NCBI GenBank assembly: GCA_037176885.1
Contig: JAWWNJ010000222.1
Coordinates: 186,001-250,000, forward strand
Origin: Favolaschia claudopus
Lineage: Eukaryota > Basidiomycota > Agaricomycetes > Agaricales > Mycenaceae
Length of the DNA stretch: 64,000 bases
Reading direction: 5' to 3'
Below the pieces are notes generated by a model that saw only the letters and a list, made by a program, of their open reading frames with translations, was not told the origin of the DNA and ran no database searches. This document shows positions 1-11,468 of this stretch, piece by piece (position 1 is the first letter of the stretch; each line of letters opens with the position of its first letter). The position numbers and the translations under genes are program-made.

Positions 1-2
1 CT

Positions 3-230
3 CTGTAGGTAGCCTTGCGAACTCTTCCCCAAATACGGATCGAGCAGCGCAACGCAGTAGCTAAATAGACAGCTGAATGCCTGACGATTGTCGTTGACCG
101 CCACAGTCATGGCTACGTTCAGGTTATCGATGGTTAGCTGGGCGACCTCAACGGTAGGGACATGATCAATATTCGAATCGCTGCTCACCCGCAAACGATC
201 AGACTTGGTGTGGAGGAGAAGAGAAAACAT
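3..230 (-). CDS. Possible partial reading frame running off the left edge
   Basis: On the minus strand a frame opens at an ATG whose complement is at 228-230 and stays open for 76 codons to the window edge. It contains runs such as VAQLTIDNLNVAMTVAVND that look more like real protein than chance. The same frame is closed upstream by a TGA near 280, so the ATG at 230 or an upstream splice acceptor would have to begin this exon. No family is recognised. A GTGAGC donor-like string lies inside the frame and would argue against it. It could be a terminal or internal exon of a gene lying mainly to the left of the window. Confidence 0.25.
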   Translation of the reverse strand, partial: MFSLLLHTKSDRLRVSSDSNIDHVPTVEVAQLTIDNLNVAMTVAVNDNRQAFSCLFSYCVALLDPYLGKSSQGYLQ

Positions 231-1848
231 ACACACCAAATGTCCGTCAGGCGGTCTTCGATGATTGTACCCTCCAGGTCACTGCCCGTTCCAGTTCCGA
301 GTCTCAAGTCGACGCAGTAGCCCGTAGTACCGTGGAATAAATACCAAGTCTTGGGGTCGACGCCCGAGTCGAAGCAGAGCTGTGATGATAACGCGCAGCA
401 AGTGAGTGAGTTTAGTTCTTCCTTTTGATTTATTTCGATCGCTTGGGCTTACCACTTCCGACGAGCGATTAGATTGCGGCCCTCCCAGTGCACTGAGCGT
501 GAAAAGTGAAGCCAGAGAAAAGAGCCCAGCGACGACGAATCCAAATCGCATTCGAGCGCCGACAACGAAGGAAGGATGAAAGAAAGGGAAAGCGATATGT
601 GACAATAAACAGAAATCAAACTTCAAGCGGCCATTTATTCGGGGTCCGGCGGTGTGAGAAAGCAAGTCAGAAATCTCCATTCATTGGCCGCGAATTCTCC
701 CCCCATCGTCACGGTGTCGTTTCATACAGCATTAACAATACCAGCGAAAATCATAATGCCGATCCGCTTCTCGACGGACGGACGGCGCGTTTAGGCCGCA
801 AAGAATCAAAGTCAATGAAGACGCGGGAGGGAATGTAAGTAATTCCGATTGAATGCAAAGCTGTATGGGCTTGGCGTTGCGGCGCTCATAATTTAAATAT
901 TAATAGACGAGTACTTAGTTACAAGAATTAGGCAGCAAGCTCGTGTATGACAAGCTGTTCGAGCGAGCACTTCCTTCCATCTGGTCGATTTCTCAGAACT
1001 TCAAGCTTCAAGTCAGAGGTACCTCTTCAAGTTCTCCAGCTTCAAGCTTGAAAGTAACTGACCACGGTTAATTGTCAGTTTGGTTTATACACAGCCGTTG
1101 TGAGCTCCACATGTACACCTTCGGGCTTTGCAGCCCTGTTTCTATGTCGGCATCTTATTGTGGATCCCAGTCGAGCGATCGACACATCTTGAGTAAGTAG
1201 TATCCCGTCGGCTGTGTCGATTTGCGCAAGATCTGTCACCTGTGGGTAGCTCGAGGGATATAAGTACCGTCAGGCAAAGAGATCGGCCTTTCGGTCGTTG
1301 TAGCTCATGATCACCACTTGCCCGTGTCTGTGCGGGAGGCGGTGATTTGTTTGGGTATAGGTATTGAATGAACTCATCGAACGACTGAGTTAATACCCAT
1401 CTTGATAATTGCACTCACCGATATCCTCCCTTGAAGTCCATCAGCTGTCTCAACATCATCTCAACATAGACGTTCAAATGTGGCCGCGAGATCCGACGCT
1501 TGTGTTGCAAATTTTTTTCAGGCGATAAGTCAATAGTACAGGTCGATCATCGAAGGGCCGAAGGCTGGTACGTATGACGAGACTAAGCTACCGTTGTTCA
1601 ATGAATCTCAACGAGATCCCCTCTGTTTGCGAGCATCCGTTCAACTTCCTCTTCAACCCCAATCGTACCGTGCCAATGTCACTTTTTGTTCTCTCTTTCG
1701 ACGTTGGGTTTTCAAACCCATACGATCGAGAACTTTTCGAGTCTTCCGCTCATAAGTAAAACATACAGGTCAAAACTTCTCCAGCCGAAAAAAATATACA
1801 CAGTAAGTAAATTCAAATCATTCGTTGCTTCGTAAGTAAATCGTTCCG
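231..1848. other. Region without a supported gene
   Basis: Short open frames exist (for example 279-680 minus and 506-838 plus) but none shows recognisable motifs or a consistent splice structure. Near 1005-1060 there is a cluster of CTTCAAG copies and the 12-bp palindrome AGAGGTACCTCT. The right part of the region is the 3' flank of membrane protein A. Confidence 0.4.
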
Positions 1849-3267
1849 CTACACCACCGTCGTCGTCGACTCTCCCCCCTTCGACCCCGAGTCCTTCTCC
1901 ATCAGCGCAAACACGTTATCCTGACCTTCGACTTCCCCCGACCGCACGGTATACGTTTCCGCCGTCGTGCGAGAATGGAAGTTACGGAAATTGAAGGGGA
2001 CGGAGGTGCTGAGGGTGTGATCGCGCTTCGAGTGTTGTTGGTGTTGAGTGGTGGTGGTTTTGCCTCGGATTAGGATGAGGTTGAAGGTGATTCCGACGCT
2101 TTGAAGTTCCTGTGAAAATGAAGAACCAGAAAAAGAAAATCAATTCGAGTTTATTAGTTTATTTATTTTGGATGGGGAAGGAAGATGCGGCGCACGATGG
2201 CGGAGAATGGGTAGAGGAGGTTGCTGTTGGCGGTGTAGGCCCCGAGTGTGAGGATTGATGCCACTTTTGTATTGAGTCGGTCGAATAAATCAGGGAGATT
2301 GAGTGAACGGAACTCACCTGTGTAAATCATTCCCGACTCCACGATGTTGCGCATGGCACGGCTCAGCGCGCTCTTAGGGGGTGGGGAATGGGTCTGCGTC
2401 GATTCAACGCCGATACGGTAGCGCTTATTCTCGCGCTCAACCAGCCAGATCCGGAGGACGATGAGGGCTAATAAATGAAAAGTAGAATGAAAATTGGATC
2501 GAAAGAAAGGACGAATGGATGGAAGAAAGCTTACACGTCGCCAAGATATTGATTGCGATTGTAAGACTCCAGAAGCTTTGTGAGGGAGATAGGAACAACG
2601 ATGAGTATTGCGCAGAGTAGGCGTTCGGATCAACTGACCTTTGCATCCATGGTTGAATAGGACTGGAAAGGATGAGACCTTGGGAGGCTTGAGTGAGGAG
2701 GACGATTGCGCGGGTGGCGCAGGCCAGGTTGGTGAACCAGAGAATGCCGCCGCAGCCGAGGACCAGCTTCGACCTGTTGTAGAGGATCCAGCAGCGATAG
2801 ATCTGGTGGGGTATGGTTCAATGACGTATCGTATTGCAAAGAGTGTACTCACAAGAAACCCGTCTCCGGTAAGACTTTGTACCACAACGCAAATAGACTG
2901 TCGAACGAAGAGTTGGTTAGGGATCCTACTGAAAAAGAGACATCCTACTCACCTTAGTTACAGTCTGATAACCAGACGAATGTTCGAAAACATGGGTAGG
3001 ACCACCGGGACCGGTGTACAGTATGAACGCTTGCATGAGAGTAATCGTAGCCATGGTAAGATCCAGAGTGGTATTGACGAATAAAAGAATGGACACCGCG
3101 ACGAGGACCCAGCGGATTTCGGATGCACGCCTCCAACGCCCGGATTCGGTGGTGAGCAAGATACGTCCGGCCATGCCTAGGGTGACCAGGTATATCCCGT
3201 AGAGAACGCAGGAGAACACCTCCTGGATCAGCTCAGCGGCGGGGAGGGAGAGCGGTGCGGGGGCCAT
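1849..3267 (-). CDS. Multi-pass membrane protein A (Agaricomycete seven-helix-type family)
   Basis: Seven exons can be joined on the minus strand with ordinary GT..AG introns, from the ATG at 3267 to a TAG at 1849-1851. The product is about 330 residues. It starts MAPAPLSLPAAELIQEV and carries successive hydrophobic segments: FSCVLYGIYLVTLGMAG, WVLVAVSILLFVNTTLDL, an exon reading DGFLIYRCWILYNRSKLVLG, then GGILWFTNLACATRAIVLL, FWSLTIAINILATSLIVLRIW, and a last one ending SVGITFNLILIRG. The C-terminal tail is hydrophilic (HSRTTAETYTVRSGEVE) and probably cytosolic. Fungal proteins of this shape are an expanded, functionally uncharacterised receptor-like family; the function here is unknown. The intron phases and motifs RCW, LRIWLVERE and RAMRNIVESG match membrane protein B at 9390, so the two are paralogues, here in inverted orientation around the GMC gene. 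A small DNA transposon lies about 100 bp upstream of the start codon. Confidence 0.85.
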
Positions 3268-3374
3268 CGTCCGAAGTGAAGGATGGGGCTGGATGGAAGG
3301 TTGAAGCCGTGAAGTTCGCTAGCTTGCTTGCAGCAGAGAGCGAGTTGGGAGCGAGTCCCTGCTGCTTTTAAGGC

Positions 3375-3791
3375 TAGTCTCGTACGCACGACCCTCATGA
3401 CATCCCAATTTGGGAGCCCTGTCATGAGGGTCTGGGCTGGAACCAGCCGCGGAGTAAGACATGAAGCTCTGATTTTCTCGGATTTGAGCGGTCTTGTTTG
3501 CTTACCTTCAACCCGTATCCCGCAGATTTTTGGAGACAAAGTTTGAGATATGTAGTGTAAGAGCTCTCTCAATTATTTTCAGATTTATTCTACATCTTTG
3601 CGCAACACAGGAAGGGACAGAAACCTTCGGGGTCCTTGTCAGTGGCAGTGACAGTTGGTCTCTCAGGGCGTCAAAACGCCGGGGTCCGACTTTTCAGAGC
3701 TTCATGTCCTCCTCCGCGGCTGGTTCCAGCCCAGACCCTCATGACAGGGCTCCCAAATTGGGATGTCATGAGGGTCGTGCGTACGAGACTA
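3375..3791. mobile_element. MITE with long terminal inverted repeats and 9-bp target duplication (Mutator-like)
   Basis: The element is 417 bp. Its left end TAGTCTCGTACGCACGACC and right end GGTCGTGCGTACGAGACTA are exact inverted repeats, and the match continues for about 98 bp with only two mismatches. It is flanked on both sides by TTTTAAGGC (3366-3374 and 3792-3800), a perfect 9-bp target duplication. Long inverted repeats with a 9-bp duplication are the hallmark of Mutator-like elements. There is no coding capacity, so it is non-autonomous. Inside each arm lies a second, smaller inverted repeat (CCCTCATGACA ... TGTCATGAGGG). The site is in the promoter or 5' leader side of membrane protein A. 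Confidence 0.85.
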
Positions 3792-3800
3792 TTTTAAGGC

Positions 3801-5885
3801 GTGGCAGTCGTCGTGGGTGATGAGGAAGAGACAAAAAAAGCGGTGGGAGCAATCTGCCGTGTGCCAAGTCCGGGAAGATCGACCTCGCTTGCTGTGGCCT
3901 ATCGGAAGATGGGAAGGCATCATCTGCTGGTCGCGACCTATCAGACAGTTGACGTGGTAAGCATCTCAGGCGCCGTAATCGCGACGAGCATACGGGTGCA
4001 CTTTGCGTGCACTGAGTTATATTGAGGTTATCGAACAGCTTGAAGGCCTTTGGCAAAGATTCAGAACTTGAAGACGGGAAGATGTGAGAAGTGTGAGAGT
4101 CGCGATGGATTATCAGGCGATCGTGCCAGTTTCTGAAGCTGGACAGATCTTTTGCCTCGATCCAGCGGCGGCGGGGTCAGTAGTGGTTTTGAGCTTCGTC
4201 CTGTGAGGAGGCTATTTGAGTGAAAGACATCGACATAGACTATCACAGCTCTTGGCAGATGGAAGAGTCGCCAGCTAGCGCCAAACCTCCAGTTCAACTC
4301 CAGTTCTATAGCTTGAGACTCGTCAGAAACGGGTTGAGAATCGCATCCCAGAGGTAGAGAACAGCAATCAAGAGGTTGATAGAGACAGGGACACCAGCAA
4401 GAGGATGAAACAAACGCAAAATAAACTGGCATGGAGGTCAGGATCAAGCGGCGAAAAGTGTGACATGTCAATCATCGGATCGTCCCGCGTGACTGTCACA
4501 CACTCATCTCTAACCACCACAACGAGCTGCGCCTGATTCCTCGAATAAGTACTCGCACTTGATTCTTGGGGGCTGTCATTGATAGTCCTAAGGTATCCAT
4601 AAACATATCTGAGCTTTCATTCCATCTGGTCGGTATGGCGCTCCATAAATCTGTCGCTGTCAAAATCGAGCCTTCAAAGTTCACTCTAACACTCTTCGAG
4701 GGGTCCTCTTCGTGACCTAGTCGGACGACCGACATGCAAGTAAGAAGGCAGGACGCTTGAAAGGCATGTCTCTGACACCGTATTCTTCTTCCTGACGGGA
4801 TAATCAAATAGCCCACATGCCACTCGAAAATAACTCGATCTCTGTATTTATCCGCTCACGTCCCCCCACCAAAAGGATGTCGAAGATAAGCTTGAATGCT
4901 CCGTTAATCTGCGAACAATTGTCTAGGCACTCATCGTACACCAATCACACGAAGAGCTAATCCTGGCACACGGTCCCGTGTTCTAGGTCAGGGTCCGAAG
5001 GGAATCTTCATCCTCGGTGCAGCATTCATCCCGGAAAATCTGACCTCTCTACGTCCTCGCTCAAGGGATTTTTTCCTGACTGTCCTTCAAGTTGTCTCTC
5101 TCTCCCTGGACAATTACCTCGCGCGCAATAGGTAAGTAGTTCTTTTCTATCATTTTTGCTTCGTTACGGCTGTCTCCCAAAGACAAACGCCACCCTTTTT
5201 ATTTCGGCTCCCAATGAACGAAAGGCGCTGTCGAGCCTTCGAATTATTGAGAACTTTGCAACTCAAGACCCGCTGACCTTCTTTTCTTGCCCTCGTGCGT
5301 ACTGATTACCACTAAATTCTCTTCTGTAAATTCTGATTGGACTCCTCGACATTGCATGCACAGACCCACATGTTCATTGGATGGGTAACATACGAAATGG
5401 TATGTTATCCTCCATTTCTCTGTTGATGTGCTCAAGTGCTGAAGTATTTTCAGTTTTAGATGCGGTGATTGTGGCACCCGCCATTCGAGCCGTGCTTGTC
5501 ATCGGATCCTATACATGTTTTTCGGCGAAGGCTTGCTCTCGCTTTGTGCGCTGTCGTCTCGTCGGTGGCCGCATAAACTTTCCGCAACAACTTACCATTC
5601 TGATGCTCCAAGTTGAAGGTGCGCATGATGAAGAGCATGCATGACTTGTATAGCATCATTATGACTTCGACGTGCAGCTAGCCATATGCATCCAATCATA
5701 CATACCCGGCTTCAACAACAGCTCTCTCCATTCTCTGACAATTTCATTCACAATATAATACGTGCGTTCAATCTTTCTGTAACGTCTGGATTGAACGCTC
5801 GCCTCACTCCAGGCTTAAATACGACGCAGCAAATATACCTCCTTGCCCCTCTTCAACCTAGCTACCAAGTCAGCGAGGACGCACG
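3801..5885. other. Intergenic region, no supported gene
   Basis: Open frames on both strands (for example 4061-4471 and 4496-4816 on the minus strand) have no recognised motif and cannot be joined convincingly. The last few hundred bases are the promoter region of the GMC gene. No RNA gene was found by eye. Confidence 0.4.
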
Positions 5886-8325
5886 ATGATCTTCCCCAAA
5901 CCTCTCGGATTTACACTGTTATTCCTCCCTTCACTCGTCGCTGCGACAACCAAGCCCAAGCTCCCCGCCTGCCCCGACGCAGCGCACGCCGAATACGACT
6001 TCGTCGTCGTTGGTGCGGGTGCGGGAGGGGGGCCTTTGGTGGCGAGGTTGGTGGAGAATGGGTTCTCTGGTACGCTGACGCCTCTGATTTTCTGCAATGC
6101 AATGCTAATTGTTTATCAATGTGAATTATAGTGCTGGTTGTAGATGCGGGACACGATGTGGTGAACGTCAATACCACCATTCCCTTTTATTTTTCGCGTG
6201 CGGTGGAAGGTGGGTTTCGTTTCTTGAGTCAAAGCTCCGTCGCGATCTATGTATCTATTTGGTAGATCCTCAATTGGAACTGAATTATACATACAACGAA
6301 TTCTCTCCTGGTGCAAAGTTCCCTAGGGATGGTGCTTGGTGAGCGGCCTTGTTACTTCTAAATTTCTACCCATACATTTCTTAGGTACCCGCGCGCACGA
6401 GGGCTTGGTGGATCGACGGTAAGACGCGAATGCCAACCCGACGACTTAGACGTATTTCTAATTCAGCGATTTGGTAGATTCACAACGCCCTAATCAACAA
6501 CATCGCATTGACGGGCCACGACTTCGACAATATCGCAGCCATGTTTAACGACTCCACCTGGTCTAACGAGAATATGCGTCAGTATTTCAAGAATATCGAA
6601 CATAACCTCTACCTCAACCAATCGAATCCGGATCATGGGTTCCACGGATGGTTGAAGACCAACATTAATCCTACGTCGGTGTTGGCTAATCCGATGTTTG
6701 CTGGTGCGTAGGAGTCATCTTTCCCAGATAATCAAAGCGGGATATTCCTAATGATGCGCAGATCCCCAACTAATCGACATTGCGACCACCCTTGCGACCT
6801 CCGGCGCGCCGATCGACGACCTCAACAGTGTGGCGAACGACGCAGCAGCAGGTGCAGCGAACCCGAGCTACACCATCGACGAGAATCACAACAGATCGTC
6901 CGTGCACGACCGTCTGGTAAACGTTGAAGCAGCGTTTAGGTCTGGCAAGGGGAGGTTGGATTTTATGCTTGATACGTTGGCGACGAAGGTGTTGTTGTGC
7001 GATGGGGAGAAGCCTAAGGCGTATGGAGTGGAGATTGCGAGGGGCGCGGCGTTGGCTGTGGCGGGAAATTTCAGGGGGAAGGAGAAGAGTTTGAATACGG
7101 AGGTTGTCCGGGTGAAGTATGAAGTTATCGTCAGTGCGGGGGTGTTTCAGTCTCCTCAGCTTGTCAGTCCCGTTTCGTTGCATTCCTCTCTCACGATTTT
7201 CTGACGAATCTTCTAGCTCATGGTATTTATATCTTCACCATCTTACTTCAAAACCGTCGGGATTTTGACTGCCTGACAGCTCTCTGGTATCGGCAACAAG
7301 ACTGATCTGTCGAAGCATGGCATACAGACGGTTGTTGATCTGCCTGGTGTCGGAACTAATCTCCAAGGTGCGTCTTGACCTGGTCATGTGCATTCCTCCC
7401 GTTCTCATTTCGCACTATCAAAAGATCACGACGAAGTGGCAAATATCTGGACTCTCAAGCAGAACCATTCGCTATTTGCCGGCTGCACGGTTCTTTCCGA
7501 TCCCAAACAGGACCCGTGTTTGGAATACTGGATCGAGTCTGACCATCAAAATCTCTACTCATTCGGCGCGGCGTTGACTATGATTATGTTGAAGAGCTCC
7601 CCGGCGCAGCCTCAGCCGGACATGATGCTGTACTGGGCTCCCCAAGGGCTCCCGCTTTCTTCCGCGGCTTCGTACCAGGGTTCGCAGACGAGGTCGCCGA
7701 TATTCATAACGCATTAACTGCTATTGCCCTCAAAGCTCACCCCTCCACTCGGGGCGTTGTTCAGTTGACAGGGAGTCATCCTCAGGATCCACTGCACATC
7801 GAGAAGCGGCACTTCGAAGCAGATGTCAGTGGGAAGCAGGATATTGCTGCGATTCGGGAAGCTATCAAGGTTGCGAGAGGGATTGTGGGGCATCCGAATA
7901 TCAGTCAGCATGTTGAGATGCAGGCGTTTCCCGAAGGTGGAGACGGGTCGGATGAAGATATTGATGATCATATCATGCAGCATGTCTTTGGTGAGAGACG
8001 TTTGACTCGGTTTCTGAGGCTCAACGAGGTGATTGATGTTGGAGTTTTCAGGTCATCATGCGTGCTGCACCAATCCAATGGGTCAGGATGGAGGTGCGTA
8101 TTCTCTGCTCTGTTGATGTTTATGAATGGCTTGACTCGATGGGTAGATCCGCACGCAGTTCTCGATGGCGATTTCCGAGTTCGAGGGGTTGACAACCTTC
8201 GAGTCGTTGATATTAGCTCGTGGCCGAATGTTCCTGGCTGGTTTGTTACCACGACGACCTATATGATTTCTGAGAAGGCGGCGGATGTTATCATTGCAGC
8301 GACGAAACGCGCAAAGCCCTACTAA
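5886..8325 (+). CDS. GMC oxidoreductase (FAD-dependent alcohol oxidase/dehydrogenase type), apparent frameshift in exon 9
   Basis: The start ATG opens a secretion signal (MIFPKPLGFTLLFLPSLVAA), followed by the FAD dinucleotide-binding motif DFVVVGAGAGGGPLVARL. Eleven exons join well: 5886-6069, 6132-6209, 6266-6338, 6385-6418, 6478-6703, 6762-7162, a 6-nt microexon 7217-7222, 7280-7367, 7425-7990, 8052-8093 and 8147-8325. Family landmarks in order are YPRARGLGGSTIHNALI (first GMC signature), VIVSAGVFQSPQLLMLSGIG (second signature), HHACCTNPMG with the catalytic His, and VVDISSWPNVPGWF near the end. Such enzymes use flavin to oxidise alcohols or sugars, usually outside the cell, and in wood decay supply peroxide; the substrate is not readable here. 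In exon 9, after PDMMLYWAP, the frame must change to reach APAFFRGFVPGF. The change sits on an 11-nt near-duplication (gctccccaagg then gctcccgcttt at 7637-7658). Either the copy is newly damaged or the assembly has an indel. Confidence 0.85.
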
Positions 8326-9389
8326 CGCTTCGAATATGTACTGCTTGTGAACCCACTTCGGATTACAGTATTGTACTACTTAGTGCCATTTACTTAGTCC
8401 CTGTATCACAAACTTGTTGGTTTTCGGTTTAAGTATGATAACTCCAAGCAAACTCCAAGTGCACCCAATGGGCCAACAAGTCTGCATGAACATCTCCAAG
8501 TCACCTACTTCCACTCGAAACGTTTTTTTTGCCGACGCATTCCGGCTGACTCGTAGAGTCTAGGGTTAGGGTTCAACCACCCGGTGATCAAACTGACAAA
8601 CTCAGTCAAACAGCCTACGTAACGTTCGGGCTTGCTACCAACGTCCACAACCTCGTCGCTCGCTCATACCCACTTGCTGCCTCTCCTAGCTGAATGGCTC
8701 GAAATGTGATGGGTTACATTTAGATTCAGACGGAGTAAGTCCACTTCTCGCTGAAGACAACGTGATGCAGAGGATGATCTATTTCCGTGCTATCTCAACG
8801 TACATAACGAATTTCGCCCTGGCTGTGTAGTATGCCTTCCGGTCTTTTCCAAATCACAGCTCTCGACAGCTTTCGAGTAAAACTGGAACGACGATGCCGT
8901 ATACGTAAGTAGGGATCTCTCCACCTTCCTTGATCATCGTGCGAGTGCACCGGTTCACAAACGAGGCTTTTCCAGGAATAAGAAGTCTGTGGACGGTATT
9001 CCACATTACCCGTCGTTCTACTCAGGTCTTGCCGATGGACATCGGCGAGGGAGGGCATATTCGGCATGAATTCTGTTTCGTCGACGTCGGCTTGCAATGG
9101 AAGTTCCTCCCTTCTTCGCAGCGACAGAGGCCGAAATTTTTCCCCGCTTCGAGAGGTCGGTGCCTGTCGGTTCAGGTCACCGAGTGTACCTGAAACCAAG
9201 ATCTGTGACATAGACTTCTTCGGGAAGAAGAAGGCAGTGTTGAAATGACTACGTGAGTGACCGGAGACTCGCGATACCTTTAGACATCTCATTGGCTGGA
9301 CAAATTTTAACGTCTTCTGCCAGCCATTGAAAACGGCGCCGCTTCTGCTCGATCTCCTCCATCTAGCTCCCCCCATACTGAGCTGAGCC
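8326..9389. other. Intergenic region, no supported gene
   Basis: This holds the 3' flank of the GMC gene and the promoter of membrane protein B. At 8561-8573 it reads TAGGGTTAGGGTT, two telomere-like units only. An open frame on the minus strand (8795-9436) overlaps the coding start of membrane protein B and looks like chance. Confidence 0.4.
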
Positions 9390-10632
9390 ATGACACCGCT
9401 CTCCCTTCCCGCTGCCAACCTGATCGAGATCGTCATTTTGTCCTTTTTATATGGGATCTATCTTTCGAGCCTTGGTATCGCCGCTCGCATTGAACTGACC
9501 ACTGAGTCTGGGCGGCGGTGGAAACGGCTATCCGAGATCAGGAAACTAATCATCGTTGTTTCCGTGCTGCTGCTTGTGAACTCGACCATCGATCTGGTGG
9601 TTGTCGTTATTGGGGGGATGAAGACGCTTACTGAGGGCCCCGCGGTTGCCTTCGACCTCTCTGTGCGATACCAAACTCTTATCAAAGTACGTGAAGCAGT
9701 TCATCAAAAGAGTGGACTAATCGTTGTTTTGATCAGACTTTCTGTGTTGTGTTCCAGACCCTCGTTGGCGACGGCATCTTGGTACTTCATCCACACCCTT
9801 TATCGGTCAATACTTACTTTGTATTTATGTAGATGTATCGCTGCTGGGTGCTTTACGACGAATCGAAGATCGTGGGCAGCGCCGCAATCCTCCTCTGGTT
9901 AACGAACTTCGGTTTCGCTATACGCGCCATGGTTATCCTGTCTCAAGCCAAGGTGGAACTTATTTTGTCTATCATCATTCAACCATGGATGAGAAGGTAC
10001 GCAGATTGATTCCCTCCCACCTTCATACCACTCAAAGCTGACCAAGCATTTCAGTTTTTGGAGTGTCACAATCGCTGTTAATATGTTGGCGACTTGTAAG
10101 TTGAGAAAGCATTTTTCCACTTTTCTTGCGTCTCACGCTGAATCCGGCCAGCGTTGATTGTTATGCGAATTTGGGTTGTTGAGAGAGAGACCAGGCGATT
10201 ACGTTGTAACTTCGACTCGAGTCAGGGCCCAAGACAGACAATACTAGGCCGAGCGATGCGCAACATCGTCGAATCTGGAGCCATCTATACTTGTGCATCA
10301 ATCTTCACTCTCGGTTCCTACGCCGCACAAAGTAATGTGTTGTACATTGCTTCCGCTGTGGTACGCAAGCAGCATTTGGTTTATCCTTGCTGGACTCATT
10401 AAATACTTAGGAGATTCATAGTGTTGGTATTGCTTTCAACTTGATTATATTGCGCTGTGCGAGATCTGGCGGGGAGAAGGGAACTAGTACTGTACCCACT
10501 CATTCCATCGACTTTGGGGGCATGTCGACTCAAGCCGCCGCCAATACGGCTTTCTCCGGAGACGACGCAGAAAAGAATGTAACCGAGAGTCCAGCTCCGA
10601 CTCCCATTGACAAGCAAGCAGACTATGTTTAA
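9390..10632 (+). CDS. Multi-pass membrane protein B (paralogue of membrane protein A)
   Basis: Exons can be joined from ATG 9390 to the TAA at 10632. The first exon ends at 9686 (YQTLIK), the second is 9737-9781, the third starts at 9833 with MYRCWVLY. Hydrophobic segments follow the same order as in protein A: LSFLYGIYLSSLGIAARI, LIIVVSVLLLVNSTIDLVVV, IVGSAAILLWLTNFGFAIRA, FWSVTIAVNMLATSLIVMRIW, and a final one before EIHSVGIAFNLIILRC. The conserved strings IVMRIWVVERE and GRAMRNIVESGAIYT align with LIVLRIWLVERE and SRAMRNIVESGMIYT in A. The C-terminal tail is Ser/Thr/Pro-rich (STQAAANTAFSGDDAEKN) and differs from that of A. About 335 residues, receptor-like topology, function unknown. The shared intron positions show an old tandem or inverted duplication, since the proteins are clearly similar but far from identical. 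Confidence 0.85.
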
Positions 10633-11468
10633 CTTCGACTGGAACTGAAACGTTGGGTACTTAATCCCGCATACACAGATAGATAATGTCCCACCTCCCC
10701 GTGTATAATATGTTGTGAACATAATTCTAACGTACATTCATATAAGCAACCAACGGAAAGGTCTCTAAGAGACCTACTTGACATGTTCAATTGAGATTAA
10801 CAGGATCTTCGACGGGGAAAAAGTTGTTTTCAGAAAATAGTAAATGCACAGTCGCACCAAGCTAATAGCCTTCTTACATAGCGTGATTTCTCCCTAGGGA
10901 TAGACCTGACACACTGGGGACATTTTTGTCGAAGTGGTGGCTCAGTCAAACGAACGCCGACAACTCCGATCAGAAACATCTCGGAGTAGTTCGGCGATCA
11001 GATGAAAAAAATTCCTTCACTCTTGCCCTCATCGTCGATTTCTCGTGCTGGAATTGCGTAACGTCAGTGCAATATTGTGGCCCTAGGATACTGTGGGATA
11101 CTTGCATTGTCTTGAAAAGCTGTCTCTAAATCTACCGGTCAATTCCTGGATGACGTGGAGGCTTAGTCGACCGAGTCCTTGCTAAGCGGCCTAAGCAGAG
11201 CTCTGACACGGTAAAAACAGCTAGTAAGTGAATCGTTAAACCACTTTCTGAACAATCAATATTAGTTGGAGAACAACTTGACCCGGCAGTGGCCGACTCC
11301 AGTCACTGAGTCCGCATATGCAAAAATGGTGACGAGTCGCAGGTACCAACTCAATGGGTCGAGGTGCAAGCACGTTGCGTTATGTCTGAGACCGCAAGAC
11401 ACAGGCCCAAATATATATGAAACACAGTTTGTCTTCTGGTTTAGTGTGCAGCCTAAACTGGTCGTCAG
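10633..11468. other. Intergenic region, no supported gene
   Basis: This is the space between the convergent 3' ends of membrane protein B and the HAP3 gene. No frame with motifs, no tRNA-like structure and no repeat were seen. Confidence 0.4.

Noticed and set aside
8561..8573. Telomere-like TTAGGG units
   Set aside because: Only two units, in the middle of gene space; too short to indicate a chromosome end or a telomere fusion.
8795..9436. Minus-strand frame of 213 codons
   Set aside because: It overlaps the start of membrane protein B on the other strand, has no motif and mixed low-quality composition.
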